The notes: a model not told the origin generated them from the letters alone. A stretch of 8,600 nucleotides of DNA from Prosthecobacter sp. (GCA_020216965.1 JAIWOJ010000063.1:1-8600), one strand, 5' to 3'; counted from the first letter of the stretch, positions 1-6,085 are shown. Numbers and translations: made by a program.

Positions 1-189
1 GCATTCCTGGAGTGCTTCGGCAAAGTTCCGGCGGCGGATGAGAGCGGCAAGACCAGCCAAAAATTCTCCCACATTCATGCTAGCACGGTGGTAATAAGCC
101 AGCCTCTCCAGGAAGATGGCTAGCGAAAAGCCCAGGCACGCCATTAGCAGCCAGACCAGAGGGCCGCCTTTGGAGATGAGTTCGGTCAT
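1..189 (-). CDS. MotA/TolQ/ExbB family proton-channel protein, N-terminal part (runs off the left edge)
   Basis: Reading the minus strand from the ATG at 187-189 gives 63 codons with no stop, so the gene continues beyond base 1. The protein starts MTELISKGGPLVWLLMACLG, then a hydrophobic helix (about residues 10-28), then FLERLAYYHR and a segment ending in LIRRRNFAEALQEC. This is the characteristic start of ExbB/TolQ proteins: a GGP turn, the first transmembrane helix, an (I/F)ER(L/W) motif, and a cytoplasmic stretch with a basic, Ala-rich helix and a Cys. Such proteins form the inner-membrane proton channel that, with an ExbD/TolR partner, powers TonB-dependent uptake or envelope maintenance. 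The partner gene would be expected off the left edge. No Shine-Dalgarno motif precedes the ATG. ExbB, TolQ and MotA subtypes cannot be told apart from this fragment. Confidence 0.85.
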   Translation of the reverse strand, partial: MTELISKGGPLVWLLMACLGFSLAIFLERLAYYHRASMNVGEFLAGLAALIRRRNFAEALQEC

Positions 190-340
190 GGGTGGTGAAA
201 AGGAGTTGAGGATCAGGGAAAAACGCCGCGCCAAGAGGTGGCGTAGCCTGCACCCTGGTGTAGCAAAAGGGATGCCTCTTGATTAAAATTCCAAGAAACG
301 CCACAAGTCTAGTCCTCATCTTCTACCTTGCTCAAGAATT

Positions 341-772
341 TTGCTCTCTGCAGCCCCCAGTTCCCGTCCCCCTGGCCGCGTGCTCCTCGCGGAGGAAAGT
401 CTGCCCTACCGGCGCGTGATCCGTGAGGCGCTTACTTCCTTCCGGCACTGCGAAGTGGACGACTGCCCGACCGCAGAGCGGGCTTTTGAGCTGGCCCTGG
501 CCCGTCCCTACCAGTTGCTCATCCTGGCAGCCACTTTACCTGATATGAGCGGCGTCATGCTGGATCGCCTCATCGCCCGTGCCTATCCCCTGGCTCATCC
601 GGGTAGCCATACGGCACCCCCGGTGATTTTTCTGACGCAAAACCGCCACAGCGCCGAACTTGCTGCAAGCCAGCGCAATGCTCGTTTTCGTGGCACCGTT
701 CCCTACCCACCTAGGCTAGACCTGCTCTTGCCCCTGACGACCGGCCTCCTGGCAGAAATGGCCTCCGCCTAG
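341..772 (+). CDS. Small response-regulator receiver-like protein lacking the phosphoacceptor Asp
   Basis: A 143-residue protein with the layout of a stand-alone CheY-like receiver domain and no output domain. Strand beta-1 with its acidic pair is VLLAEES (E18, E19). The beta-3 segment and following loop read LLILAATLPDMSG (59-71), which matches the usual (I/V)LLDxxLPDMSG except that the phosphorylated Asp is Ala63. The beta-4 Thr is present in VIFLTQN (Thr99). The conserved Lys before the cis-Pro appears to be Tyr122 (in PYPP). It therefore probably cannot be phosphorylated in the normal way and may act as a pseudo-receiver that binds a partner. The start is a TTG at 341 with no clear ribosome-binding site; a GTG at 380 (residue 14) lies directly at the domain edge and is an alternative. 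trpF follows 21 bases after the TAG stop and in the same reading frame, so the two are probably co-transcribed. The fold assignment is good; the function is unknown. Confidence 0.72.
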   Translation: MLSAAPSSRPPGRVLLAEESLPYRRVIREALTSFRHCEVDDCPTAERAFELALARPYQLLILAATLPDMSGVMLDRLIARAYPLAHPGSHTAPPVIFLTQNRHSAELAASQRNARFRGTVPYPPRLDLLLPLTTGLLAEMASA

Positions 773-793
773 CTCGCCCAGCTTTTCCCACCT

Positions 794-1453
794 GTGTTTC
801 CAGATCTTTCTCAGCCCCTGCCAGCCGTCAAAATTTGCGGCATCACCCAGCGTCAGCAGGCCCACGACATCGTGGCTCTGGGCGCTGACGCCCTGGGCAT
901 CAATTTCTGGCCTGGTTCAAAACGCTACCTCCCCCTGCCGCAGGCTGGGTGGATGGCTGAACTGCATGGACGCACGACCCTGGTGGCCGTTCTCGTCAAT
1001 GCTGACCCACGAACTCTAGATGCCCTGCTCGCCGAAGGGCTGGCCCACATCCTCCAACTGCATGGGGATGAATCTCCCGCCCAGGTGGCTGCCCTCCAGG
1101 AGCGCGGTGCCCACGTCATCAAGGCACTGGCGGTGCGTGACCGCGCTTCCTTAGAGCGCATCGGCACCTATCCCTGCGAAACCATCCTTTTGGATGCCTA
1201 CAATCCCGGCCTCTACGGCGGCACGGGGGAGACTTTTCCCTGGGAGCTTGCCCGGATAGCGCGCGAGCTCTACCCAGATAAACGCTTCATTCTCTCTGGC
1301 GGCCTCACACCAGCCAACGTCCGCGAAGCTGTGCAAACCACGCTTCCTGCGGCTGTCGATGTCGCCAGCGGGGTGGAGTCTGCCCCAGGCGTTAAGGATC
1401 TTGACCTCGTGCGCGCCTTCATCGAACAGGCGCGCAGTGCCTGCGTAGGCTGA
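794..1453 (+). CDS. trpF: Phosphoribosylanthranilate isomerase (TrpF)
   Basis: Catalyses the Amadori rearrangement of N-(5'-phosphoribosyl)anthranilate to CdRP, the third dedicated step of tryptophan synthesis, in the cytoplasm. The 219-residue length fits a free-standing (beta/alpha)8-barrel TrpF. Family motifs occur in order: VKICGIT with the catalytic Cys15, LGINFWPGSKRYL (34-46), LQLHGDE (87-93), ILLDAYNPGLYGGTGETFPW (131-150) with the general-acid Asp134, and the phosphate-binding LSGGLTPANV and VDVASGVE near the C-terminus. No key residue is missing. The start is a GTG six bases after CCCACCT, without a Shine-Dalgarno motif; only about 11 residues precede beta-1, so the start is well placed. 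It sits between a receiver-like gene and a nitroreductase gene. No other trp gene is in the window, so trp genes are at least partly dispersed here unless more lie further away. Confidence 0.96.
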   Translation: MFPDLSQPLPAVKICGITQRQQAHDIVALGADALGINFWPGSKRYLPLPQAGWMAELHGRTTLVAVLVNADPRTLDALLAEGLAHILQLHGDESPAQVAALQERGAHVIKALAVRDRASLERIGTYPCETILLDAYNPGLYGGTGETFPWELARIARELYPDKRFILSGGLTPANVREAVQTTLPAAVDVASGVESAPGVKDLDLVRAFIEQARSACVG

Positions 1454-1458
1454 CCCTT

Positions 1459-2073
1459 ATGCCGCTCCCCACCCTCGCCGACCTCTCCGCTCTGATCCGC
1501 CACCGTCGTTCCATCAAGCCGACTGACTTGGATCCCAGCCGCAGCGTGGCGCAGGAGCTCCTCTGTCAGATTCTTGAAGACGCCACCTGGGCTCCCAATC
1601 ACGGGCTCACTGAGCCTTGGAAATTTCATGTTTTCCAAGGAAACGCCCGCTCCCTCTTGGCTCAAAAACTCCAGAATGCCTACCGGGAAATCACACCGCC
1701 CTCAGAGTTTCGTGAGGATAAATACATCAAGATGGGGGAAAACCCACGCCTTGCCCCCGTCGTCATCGCCGCCATTTTGGAGCGCCACGGCGGCGGCGGA
1801 AAAATCCCTGAGATTGAAGAAATAGAGGCCGTTGCCTCTGCCCTACAAAACCTACAGCTCAGTGCCACTGCGGCCGGGCTCGGCGGCTACTGGTCCTCCC
1901 CGCCCGTCCTGGATGCCCCCACTTTCAGAGCCTGGTTGGGCTTGAGGGATGCTGACCGTTGTCTTGGCCTGATCTATCTAGGCTGGCCGCGGCCAGGGCT
2001 CGCTTGGCCACGCAGTCAGCGTAGGCCACTGGTAGAAAAAGTAGTCTGGCATCACGCAGAGCTCGATTCCTAG
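1459..2073 (+). CDS. Nitroreductase-family FMN oxidoreductase (YdjA-like minimal type)
   Basis: A 204-residue member of the NAD(P)H nitroreductase superfamily, whose enzymes bind FMN as homodimers and reduce nitro, quinone or other electrophilic substrates. The FMN-phosphate motif RHRRSIKP is at residues 14-21. The segment WAPNHGLTEPWKFHVF (residues 44-59) is typical of the short YdjA-like branch. The helix ALQNLQLSATAAGLGGYWSS (127-146) forms the central dimer region with the GLGxxW flavin contact, and IYLGWP lies near the C-terminus. Its ATG lies five bases after the trpF stop, so the two genes are almost certainly one operon. No metabolic link between this enzyme and tryptophan synthesis is evident, and the substrate cannot be read from the sequence. 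No clear intrinsic terminator follows the TAG at 2071-2073. Confidence 0.9.
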   Translation: MPLPTLADLSALIRHRRSIKPTDLDPSRSVAQELLCQILEDATWAPNHGLTEPWKFHVFQGNARSLLAQKLQNAYREITPPSEFREDKYIKMGENPRLAPVVIAAILERHGGGGKIPEIEEIEAVASALQNLQLSATAAGLGGYWSSPPVLDAPTFRAWLGLRDADRCLGLIYLGWPRPGLAWPRSQRRPLVEKVVWHHAELDS

Positions 2074-2296
2074 CGCATCATCAGGAAAGCGATTTCTCAA
2101 AAAGGAGACTTGGGCTCTGACTGGAACTCCTAGGCCAATAGGCTTTGGCTTCAGCCCAAACTCCGCAGTTTCGGCAGACAGGAGTGCCTGCATCCCAGGG
2201 AGGGACAGCCTGCAGATTTGAGCGCAAAAAATTCAAAGTTTGCGTACCCGAAAAGTGAGTTTTTCTAAAAAATTCATAGTTCTAAACAATTTATTC
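2074..2296. other. Intergenic region, AT-rich in its right half
   Basis: The gap between the nitroreductase stop and the NTPase start codon is 286 bases. The left part (to about 2217) has ordinary composition and only a weak stem, GCCAA-N6-TTGGC near 2133-2148, without a T-run. The composition then changes sharply to A/T-rich, with repeated A and T tracts (for example around 2226-2233 and 2262-2272) leading into the promoter at 2297. The A/T tracts could act as an UP element or a nucleoid-protein site. I see no convincing gene here. Confidence 0.6.
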
Positions 2297-2324
2297 TTGC
2301 CATGTAATCTATAATTAATATAAT
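2297..2324 (+). promoter_or_regulatory. Sigma70-type promoter of the P-loop NTPase gene
   Basis: A -35 box TTGCCA (2297-2302) is separated by 16 bases from a perfect -10 box TATAAT (2319-2324). A/T tracts lie upstream. Transcription would begin near 2331, giving a leader of about 29 bases before the ATG at 2360. A second TATAAT occurs at 2310-2315 but has no suitable -35 box at the right distance. This is the best promoter match in the window. Confidence 0.7.
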
Positions 2325-2333
2325 TTTAGTGAA

Positions 2334-2350
2334 ATTCGAATAAATCGAAT
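2334..2350. promoter_or_regulatory. Palindrome in the leader of the NTPase gene, possible operator
   Basis: ATTCGA (2334-2339) and its exact reverse complement TCGAAT (2345-2350) flank a 5-base spacer. The site begins a few bases after the predicted transcription start and ends ten bases before the ATG, where a bound repressor would block initiation or elongation. No regulator gene is adjacent. The arms are short, so chance is possible in this AT-rich stretch. Confidence 0.4.
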
Positions 2351-2359
2351 CCAAATCCT

Positions 2360-3103
2360 ATGAAGAAGCTCATCCTCCTCCTGAATGACTACCCTTCCAC
2401 GGGCAAGAGCACTCTTGCGCGTTGCTTCAGCCAATACCTCCACCGCTACGGTGCCTCTCACCAACTCAAAACCTTGGTGGAGGAGACGGAACCGGATGAC
2501 GATGCACACCTAATCGATGCCAGCCGACTCACCCCGCGCGCTTTGCTAGAGATGCTCCAGGAGAGCCCATTGACCATCCTGGAAATCGCGACCGGACAGG
2601 CGGACTTTTTTGGCAGGTTTTACACCAACCACGCTCTCGAGACGATGCTGGAAGAGGCCGGCATCTCCCTCACCGTCGTGCTGCCGGTCACCAGTGAGAT
2701 GGAGAGCTTTGACAGCGTCATCGAAGCCGCAGAAATTTACTCTGACCATGCCGAATATCTCATCGCCCACCTCGTGACCAGCAGCTACGAAGACGATGAC
2801 AAGGTCTGGGATCGCAGCTACGCCGCACGGGTCATGGACATGTTTGAGGCCGTAGAGCTACACATCCCCGAGGTCGGCTTCCAAATTGAGCATGAGCTCC
2901 ATGCACGGCACCTAGACTTGGCGGATGTTTTGCAGGATGCAGAGCTCCAAGCAGCTCTGGGCAAAGATTACACCAAGTGGCATGAACGGGTATTGGGACA
3001 GGTAGAAAGCGCCCGTCAGTATCTTTTTGGAGAGGCATTTCGCCCAACGCTGCGCCCCCGTCTGGTAGAGAAAAAGACCCGCGTCCGAGCACATGCGGTC
3101 TGA
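2360..3103 (+). CDS. P-loop NTPase of the ParA/MinD (SIMIBI) class, TraL-like, with atypical Walker A
   Basis: A 247-residue cytoplasmic protein. It opens with a hydrophobic strand and a phosphate loop, LLLNDYPSTGKSTLARCF (6-23). ParA/MinD/TraL proteins usually have KGGVGKST here. In this protein the final GKST is kept, but the signature Lys is Tyr11 and the Gly pair is Pro-Ser. A second strand, LTILEIATGQADFFGRF (71-87), sits where the family has its hhhDxPxG switch, with Glu75 in place of Asp. The segment ISLTVVLPVTSEMESFDSV (102-120) resembles the conserved TVVxPVTxDxES strand and loop of TraL-like plasmid-transfer ATPases. The C-terminal 80 residues are charged and helical and not recognised. 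The gene is single, with its own promoter and its own terminator, and no partition, flagellar or conjugation gene is near. Start: ATG 2360, without a Shine-Dalgarno motif. The superfamily is fairly secure; the role is unknown. Confidence 0.72.
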   Translation: MKKLILLLNDYPSTGKSTLARCFSQYLHRYGASHQLKTLVEETEPDDDAHLIDASRLTPRALLEMLQESPLTILEIATGQADFFGRFYTNHALETMLEEAGISLTVVLPVTSEMESFDSVIEAAEIYSDHAEYLIAHLVTSSYEDDDKVWDRSYAARVMDMFEAVELHIPEVGFQIEHELHARHLDLADVLQDAELQAALGKDYTKWHERVLGQVESARQYLFGEAFRPTLRPRLVEKKTRVRAHAV

Positions 3104-3113
3104 TCACAAAGCT

Positions 3114-3143
3114 AAAAATTTCCCGCGTCTCCACAGACGCGGG
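3114..3143 (-). terminator. Hairpin terminator for the MFS transporter gene
   Basis: A perfect 9-bp stem, CCCGCGTCT (3122-3130) with AGACGCGGG (3135-3143), closes a 4-base loop. Read on the minus strand it is followed by AAA and then five T's (3118-3114), a reasonable intrinsic terminator 33 bases beyond the transporter stop codon. On the plus strand the same stem is not followed by T's, so it should act mainly in the minus direction. Confidence 0.65.
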
Positions 3144-3160
3144 TGGTGTGGTGGTTCTAC

Positions 3161-3203
3161 GCCATCCCTGCCGCATTCATCCGCGTGCAGGGATGGCTTT
3201 TTT
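3161..3203 (+). terminator. Intrinsic terminator of the P-loop NTPase gene, overlapping the end of the MFS gene
   Basis: A perfect 11-bp stem, GCCATCCCTGC (3161-3171) with GCAGGGATGGC (3187-3197), closes a 15-base loop and is followed directly by six T's (3198-3203). It lies 57 bases after the NTPase stop and faces the right way. Its loop, right arm and T-run are also the last codons of the convergent transporter gene (the KKAIPARG-stop end). Confidence 0.88.
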
Positions 3204-4472
3204 CCTGCCAGAAAGGAGGGTGAGCAGCGCTGCCAAAGCCAGCATCAGAGCCACGCTGGATAAAGCAGCCATCAAGCTGTGGTTCACCTTCAGCCAGCCG
3301 ATCATCTCAGGGCTGGCATACCCAGCCAGATTCCCCACAGAATTGATCCACGCGATGCCTGCAGCCGCTGCCCTGCCAGAAAGCATCTCCGTGGGCAATG
3401 CCCAAAAACAAGCGATGGCGGACATCACACCAGTAACGGCGATGGCAAGCGACACCAGCACCAGCCAGGGCGGCAGCCCTGGCAGACCGCTGATGGCAAA
3501 GGCACCCGAAGCAGCCAGGGCAGACAGCGCCACATGCCAACGACGCTCCCCCGTGCGGTCCGAGTGACCACCCACCAGCAGCATCCCCGCCGCCGCAGCC
3601 GCCCAGGGAATCGCAGAGAGCAGGCCCACCCTCCAATCCTCCTGCGTCAGTGTATCCTTCATGATTTGCGGCAACCAAAAAGACGCTCCATACAGACCCA
3701 CGATCAGTCCAAAATAGATCCCACAGCACAGCCACACGCCTGGTGCTGCCAAGGCATCACGCACCCGGTGCGCGTGGCGGCCAGCGGCCAAAGCGCGCCG
3801 TCGATCTTCCTCAAGAGCCAGCTTTTCTGTCAGGATCTGCTTTTCCTCCTGATTCAGCCACTTTGCTTGTTCAGGGCGGTCCGTCAGCAGCCAGGGCAGC
3901 GCTAGCCCCAGCAGCACGGCAGGCAGCGCCTCGATCAAAAAAAGCCATTGCCAGGCCGCAAGGCCATACCAGCCATCCGTCACCCGCAACAGCCAGCCAG
4001 AAAAAGGCCCCCCAATCACACCTGCCAGCGCGATCGCCGTCATGAAGAGAGCCACCATGCGCGCCCGCAGCTCCTGCGGGTACCAATACGTGAGATAAAG
4101 GATCACACCGGGGAAAAAACCCGCCTCCGCCACGCCCAGCAGGAAACGCAGCAGATAAAAAGACCCAGCGCTATGACTCAAGGCCAGCGCCCCCGACAGG
4201 AGCCCCCAGCTCACCATGATCCGCGCCATCCAAAGCCGCGCCCCTACCCGGTGCAGGATGATGTTTCCCGGAACCTCAAACAGAAAGTAACCGATGAAAA
4301 AAATACCCGCCCCAGTGGCAAAAACAGCATCAGAGAACCAAGGCTCCTGCTTCATCGCCAACTTCGCAAAGCCAACATTCACCCGATCAATATAGGCCAA
4401 AATGTAGCTGGCAAAGAGCACCGGCATCAGGCGGCGCGTGACTTTTTGATAAACGGCGGTGCGATCGGTCAT
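3177..4472 (-). CDS. MFS transporter, anion:cation symporter (ACS) type
   Basis: A 431-residue, 12-helix inner-membrane carrier. The start MTDRTAVYQKVTRRLMPVLF and the motif YIDRVNVGFAKLAM (27-40) are hallmarks of the ACS branch, which imports organic acids such as tartrate, phthalate, hydroxyphenylacetate or hexuronates with a cation. Other family features are FFIGYFLFEVPGN (58-70), RFLLGVAEAGFFPG (109-122), WQWLFLIEALPAVLLG (174-189), and the central cytoplasmic loop beginning TDRPEQAKWLNQEEKQIL (197-214). The frame is open a further 23 codons upstream (to 4541), but that part is not family-like and the ATG at 4470-4472 places the conserved N-terminus correctly, so I use it. A perfect palindrome directly abuts this ATG. 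An ABC permease gene is divergent. The substrate is not predictable; no catabolic enzyme gene lies beside it. Confidence 0.92.
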   Translation of the reverse strand: MTDRTAVYQKVTRRLMPVLFASYILAYIDRVNVGFAKLAMKQEPWFSDAVFATGAGIFFIGYFLFEVPGNIILHRVGARLWMARIMVSWGLLSGALALSHSAGSFYLLRFLLGVAEAGFFPGVILYLTYWYPQELRARMVALFMTAIALAGVIGGPFSGWLLRVTDGWYGLAAWQWLFLIEALPAVLLGLALPWLLTDRPEQAKWLNQEEKQILTEKLALEEDRRRALAAGRHAHRVRDALAAPGVWLCCGIYFGLIVGLYGASFWLPQIMKDTLTQEDWRVGLLSAIPWAAAAAGMLLVGGHSDRTGERRWHVALSALAASGAFAISGLPGLPPWLVLVSLAIAVTGVMSAIACFWALPTEMLSGRAAAAGIAWINSVGNLAGYASPEMIGWLKVNHSLMAALSSVALMLALAALLTLLSGRKKAIPARG

Positions 4473-4484
4473 GGGGCTAGCCCC
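4473..4484. promoter_or_regulatory. Perfect 12-base palindrome abutting the MFS start codon, possible operator
   Basis: GGGGCTAGCCCC is perfectly self-complementary and occupies bases -1 to -12 of the transporter gene, where a ribosome-binding site would normally lie. It falls in the 91-base divergent gap shared with the ABC permease gene, so a dimeric regulator could act on either gene. As RNA it could form a 4-bp GGGG/CCCC stem with a CTAG loop beside the start codon. No regulator gene is adjacent, and no clear -35/-10 pair was found in the gap. Confidence 0.35.
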
Positions 4485-4563
4485 AGACTTGGCCCCTCTC
4501 AGCCGGGAGGACAAAGGCAAAAACAGCAGCCCTAAAGTCATCCCATGCCTGCAAGAAAACTGT

Positions 4564-5358
4564 GTGACAAAGGCCCCTACGCCCGGTAGTAGCGCCGCTG
4601 TGACGCCGGAACGCCCACCAGCCTCCCTCCGCCTCCTCTGGAGCTTGCTGCTCCTAGGGCTGCTGTCCCTGGCACTTTACGCGACATTCGCCACCGTCCA
4701 CTACACATGGAACTGGCGCGCCGCCTGGGATTATCGGGCGCAGTTTTTCCAGGGCTGGCTCACCACGCTAGGCATCTCCATTGGAGCCATGCTGCTGAGT
4801 GTGTTGCTCGGCTTTGGCCTGATGCTCGGGCGGCGTGCCCACCTAGAGCCTCTGCGGCTCTTCTGCACCGGCGTGGTCGAGGTGGTTCGCGGCTCGCCCC
4901 TGCTGGTGCAGTTGCTCTTGGGTTATTACATCGTGGCGACGGCAGTGGGGATCACCTCTCCCCTCGTGGTGGGGACATTGCTGCTGGGCCTTTTTGAGGC
5001 AGCCTACCTAGCTGAGATCTTTCGCGGTGCCGTAGAGAGCATCGGCCGCAGCCAGTGGGAGGCGGCGCGTGCCGTGGGTTTTGACACAGCCCAGACTTAC
5101 CGGCACGTCATCATCCCCCAGGCCGTGCGGCGCGCGCTCCCCGGCACCACGGGTGAGCTGGTCTCTCTCATCAAGTCATCCTCCCTGCTCTCCGTCATCG
5201 GCATTGAAGAATTGGTGCAAAAAGTGCGCGTCATGAATAGCGCCAGCTACACGGCCCTGGAGGGGTATTTGCCACTGGCTGCGGCCTACCTCGCCGTCAC
5301 GCTGCCGCTATCTTGGGCCGCTCGGCGGCTGGAAAGGAGGTTTGCTTATGAAACTTGA
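4564..5358 (+). CDS. Polar amino-acid ABC transporter permease (HisM/GlnP type)
   Basis: An inner-membrane permease of 264 residues from the chosen start. A first helix (about 22-43) is followed by the family block WLTTLGISIGAMLLSVLLGF (65-84), the motif VVRGSPLLVQLLLGYY (107-122), and the cytoplasmic EAA coupling loop, WEAARAVGFDTAQTYRHVII then PQAVRRALP (165-193), which docks onto the ATPase. The end ELVSLIKSSSLLSVIGIEEL (198-217) is typical of importers for glutamine, arginine, histidine and similar amino acids. The start is uncertain: the frame is open back to 4459, but that part overlaps the divergent transporter gene and is not membrane-like. GTG 4564 is my choice and GTG 4600 is an alternative; neither has a Shine-Dalgarno motif. 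Its stop overlaps the ATPase gene by 11 bases. No periplasmic binding protein gene is adjacent, so the substrate cannot be inferred from one. Confidence 0.9.
   Translation: MTKAPTPGSSAAVTPERPPASLRLLWSLLLLGLLSLALYATFATVHYTWNWRAAWDYRAQFFQGWLTTLGISIGAMLLSVLLGFGLMLGRRAHLEPLRLFCTGVVEVVRGSPLLVQLLLGYYIVATAVGITSPLVVGTLLLGLFEAAYLAEIFRGAVESIGRSQWEAARAVGFDTAQTYRHVIIPQAVRRALPGTTGELVSLIKSSSLLSVIGIEELVQKVRVMNSASYTALEGYLPLAAAYLAVTLPLSWAARRLERRFAYET
5335..5340 (+). promoter_or_regulatory. Shine-Dalgarno site that fixes the ABC ATPase start
   Basis: AGGAGG lies 7 bases before the ATG at 5348 and inside the end of the permease gene. It selects this ATG over the in-frame TTG at 5342, only one base beyond the motif. 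It is the only perfect Shine-Dalgarno motif at a gene start in the window, which suits translational coupling of the two subunits. Confidence 0.85.
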
Positions 5359-6085
5359 GGCCATCGGGCTGACGAAGCGCTACGGCAGCTTCCTCGCGCT
5401 AGACGGTGCCGCTTTTCAGACTGGTGACCATGCCCGCGTGGTAGCCCTGTTGGGGCCCAGCGGCGGAGGAAAATCTACCCTACTGCGTGTGCTCGGCGGC
5501 CTACTGCTGCCTGAGGCAGGAGTGGTGCGCGTGGATGGCGCGCCACTGCCCCACGATGAAGCGGGTGCCCTGCGGGCTTTGCGGCGGAATGGCTTTGTCT
5601 TCCAGGGCTACAACCTTTTCCCCCACCTCAGTGCGCTGGAAAACATCATGCTGCCGCTCAGAGAAGTGCATGGCTGGGCAGATGCAGAAGCACACGCGCG
5701 GGCGATCGAACTGCTAGCGCGGCTAGGGCTAGAAGCGCACCGCCACAAGCGCCCGGCAGAACTCTCCGGCGGCCAGCAGCAGCGGGCCGCCATTGCCCGC
5801 GCCCTAGCCCCCCGCCCTGCCCTGTTGTTGCTCGATGAGCCCACCTCTGCCCTAGACCCCGTCATGACCGGCGAGGTGCTGGATGTGATCCGCGAGCTAG
5901 CAGAGAGCGGTCAGCAGATCGTACTAGCCACCCATGAGATCAGCTTTGCGCGCAAGGTGGCAGATTGGATCGTTTTCCTGGCCCATGGGCGGGTAGATGT
6001 CTCCTGCCCAGCAGCAGAGTTTTTTGACCAACCCGCCAGCCCACTGGCACGCGAATACCTTCAGGGGCTTTCCCGCTATCGTTAA
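5348..6085 (+). CDS. Polar amino-acid ABC transporter ATP-binding protein (GlnQ type)
   Basis: The 245-residue nucleotide-binding subunit that powers the importer with the permease just upstream. All functional motifs are intact and correctly spaced: Walker A GPSGGGKST (36-44), Q-loop FQGYNLFPH with Gln86, ABC signature LSGGQQQR (139-146), Walker B ALLLLDEPTSALDP with Asp163 and catalytic Glu164, and switch His196 in ATHE. The order and spacing match the GlnQ/HisP/ArtP group; the residue after the Q-loop Gln is Gly where that group usually has Gln. The length is normal for the group. The gene overlaps the permease stop by 11 bases and has a strong ribosome-binding site, so both are made together. 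No SBP gene follows; the next gene is unrelated. Confidence 0.95.
   Translation: MKLEAIGLTKRYGSFLALDGAAFQTGDHARVVALLGPSGGGKSTLLRVLGGLLLPEAGVVRVDGAPLPHDEAGALRALRRNGFVFQGYNLFPHLSALENIMLPLREVHGWADAEAHARAIELLARLGLEAHRHKRPAELSGGQQQRAAIARALAPRPALLLLDEPTSALDPVMTGEVLDVIRELAESGQQIVLATHEISFARKVADWIVFLAHGRVDVSCPAAEFFDQPASPLAREYLQGLSRYR

Noticed and set aside
80..319. Minus-strand open frame of 79 residues
   Set aside because: It overlaps the start of the ExbB-like gene in another frame, has no family-like sequence, and the ExbB frame explains the region better.
190..340. Divergent promoter between the ExbB-like gene and the receiver-like gene
   Set aside because: A TTGATT at 279-284 has no acceptable -10 box at the right distance, and nothing convincing appears on the other strand, so no promoter is called although one must exist.
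1978..2193. Minus-strand open frame of 71 residues, partly in the intergenic gap
   Set aside because: The composition looks passably protein-like, but it overlaps the nitroreductase end by about 96 bases, has no ribosome-binding site, shows no codon bias, and matches no family I know.
3148..4535. Several plus-strand open frames of 100-208 residues opposite the transporter
   Set aside because: They are Pro/Arg/His/Gln-rich translations typical of the antisense of a GC-rich membrane-protein gene.
4473..4541. 23-codon N-terminal extension of the MFS transporter
   Set aside because: The family's N-terminus begins at the ATG at 4470-4472. The extension is not family-like and would overlap the divergent regulatory region.
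4459..4563. 35-codon N-terminal extension of the ABC permease
   Set aside because: It overlaps the divergent transporter start, is polar and unlike permease N-termini, and is probably leader sequence.
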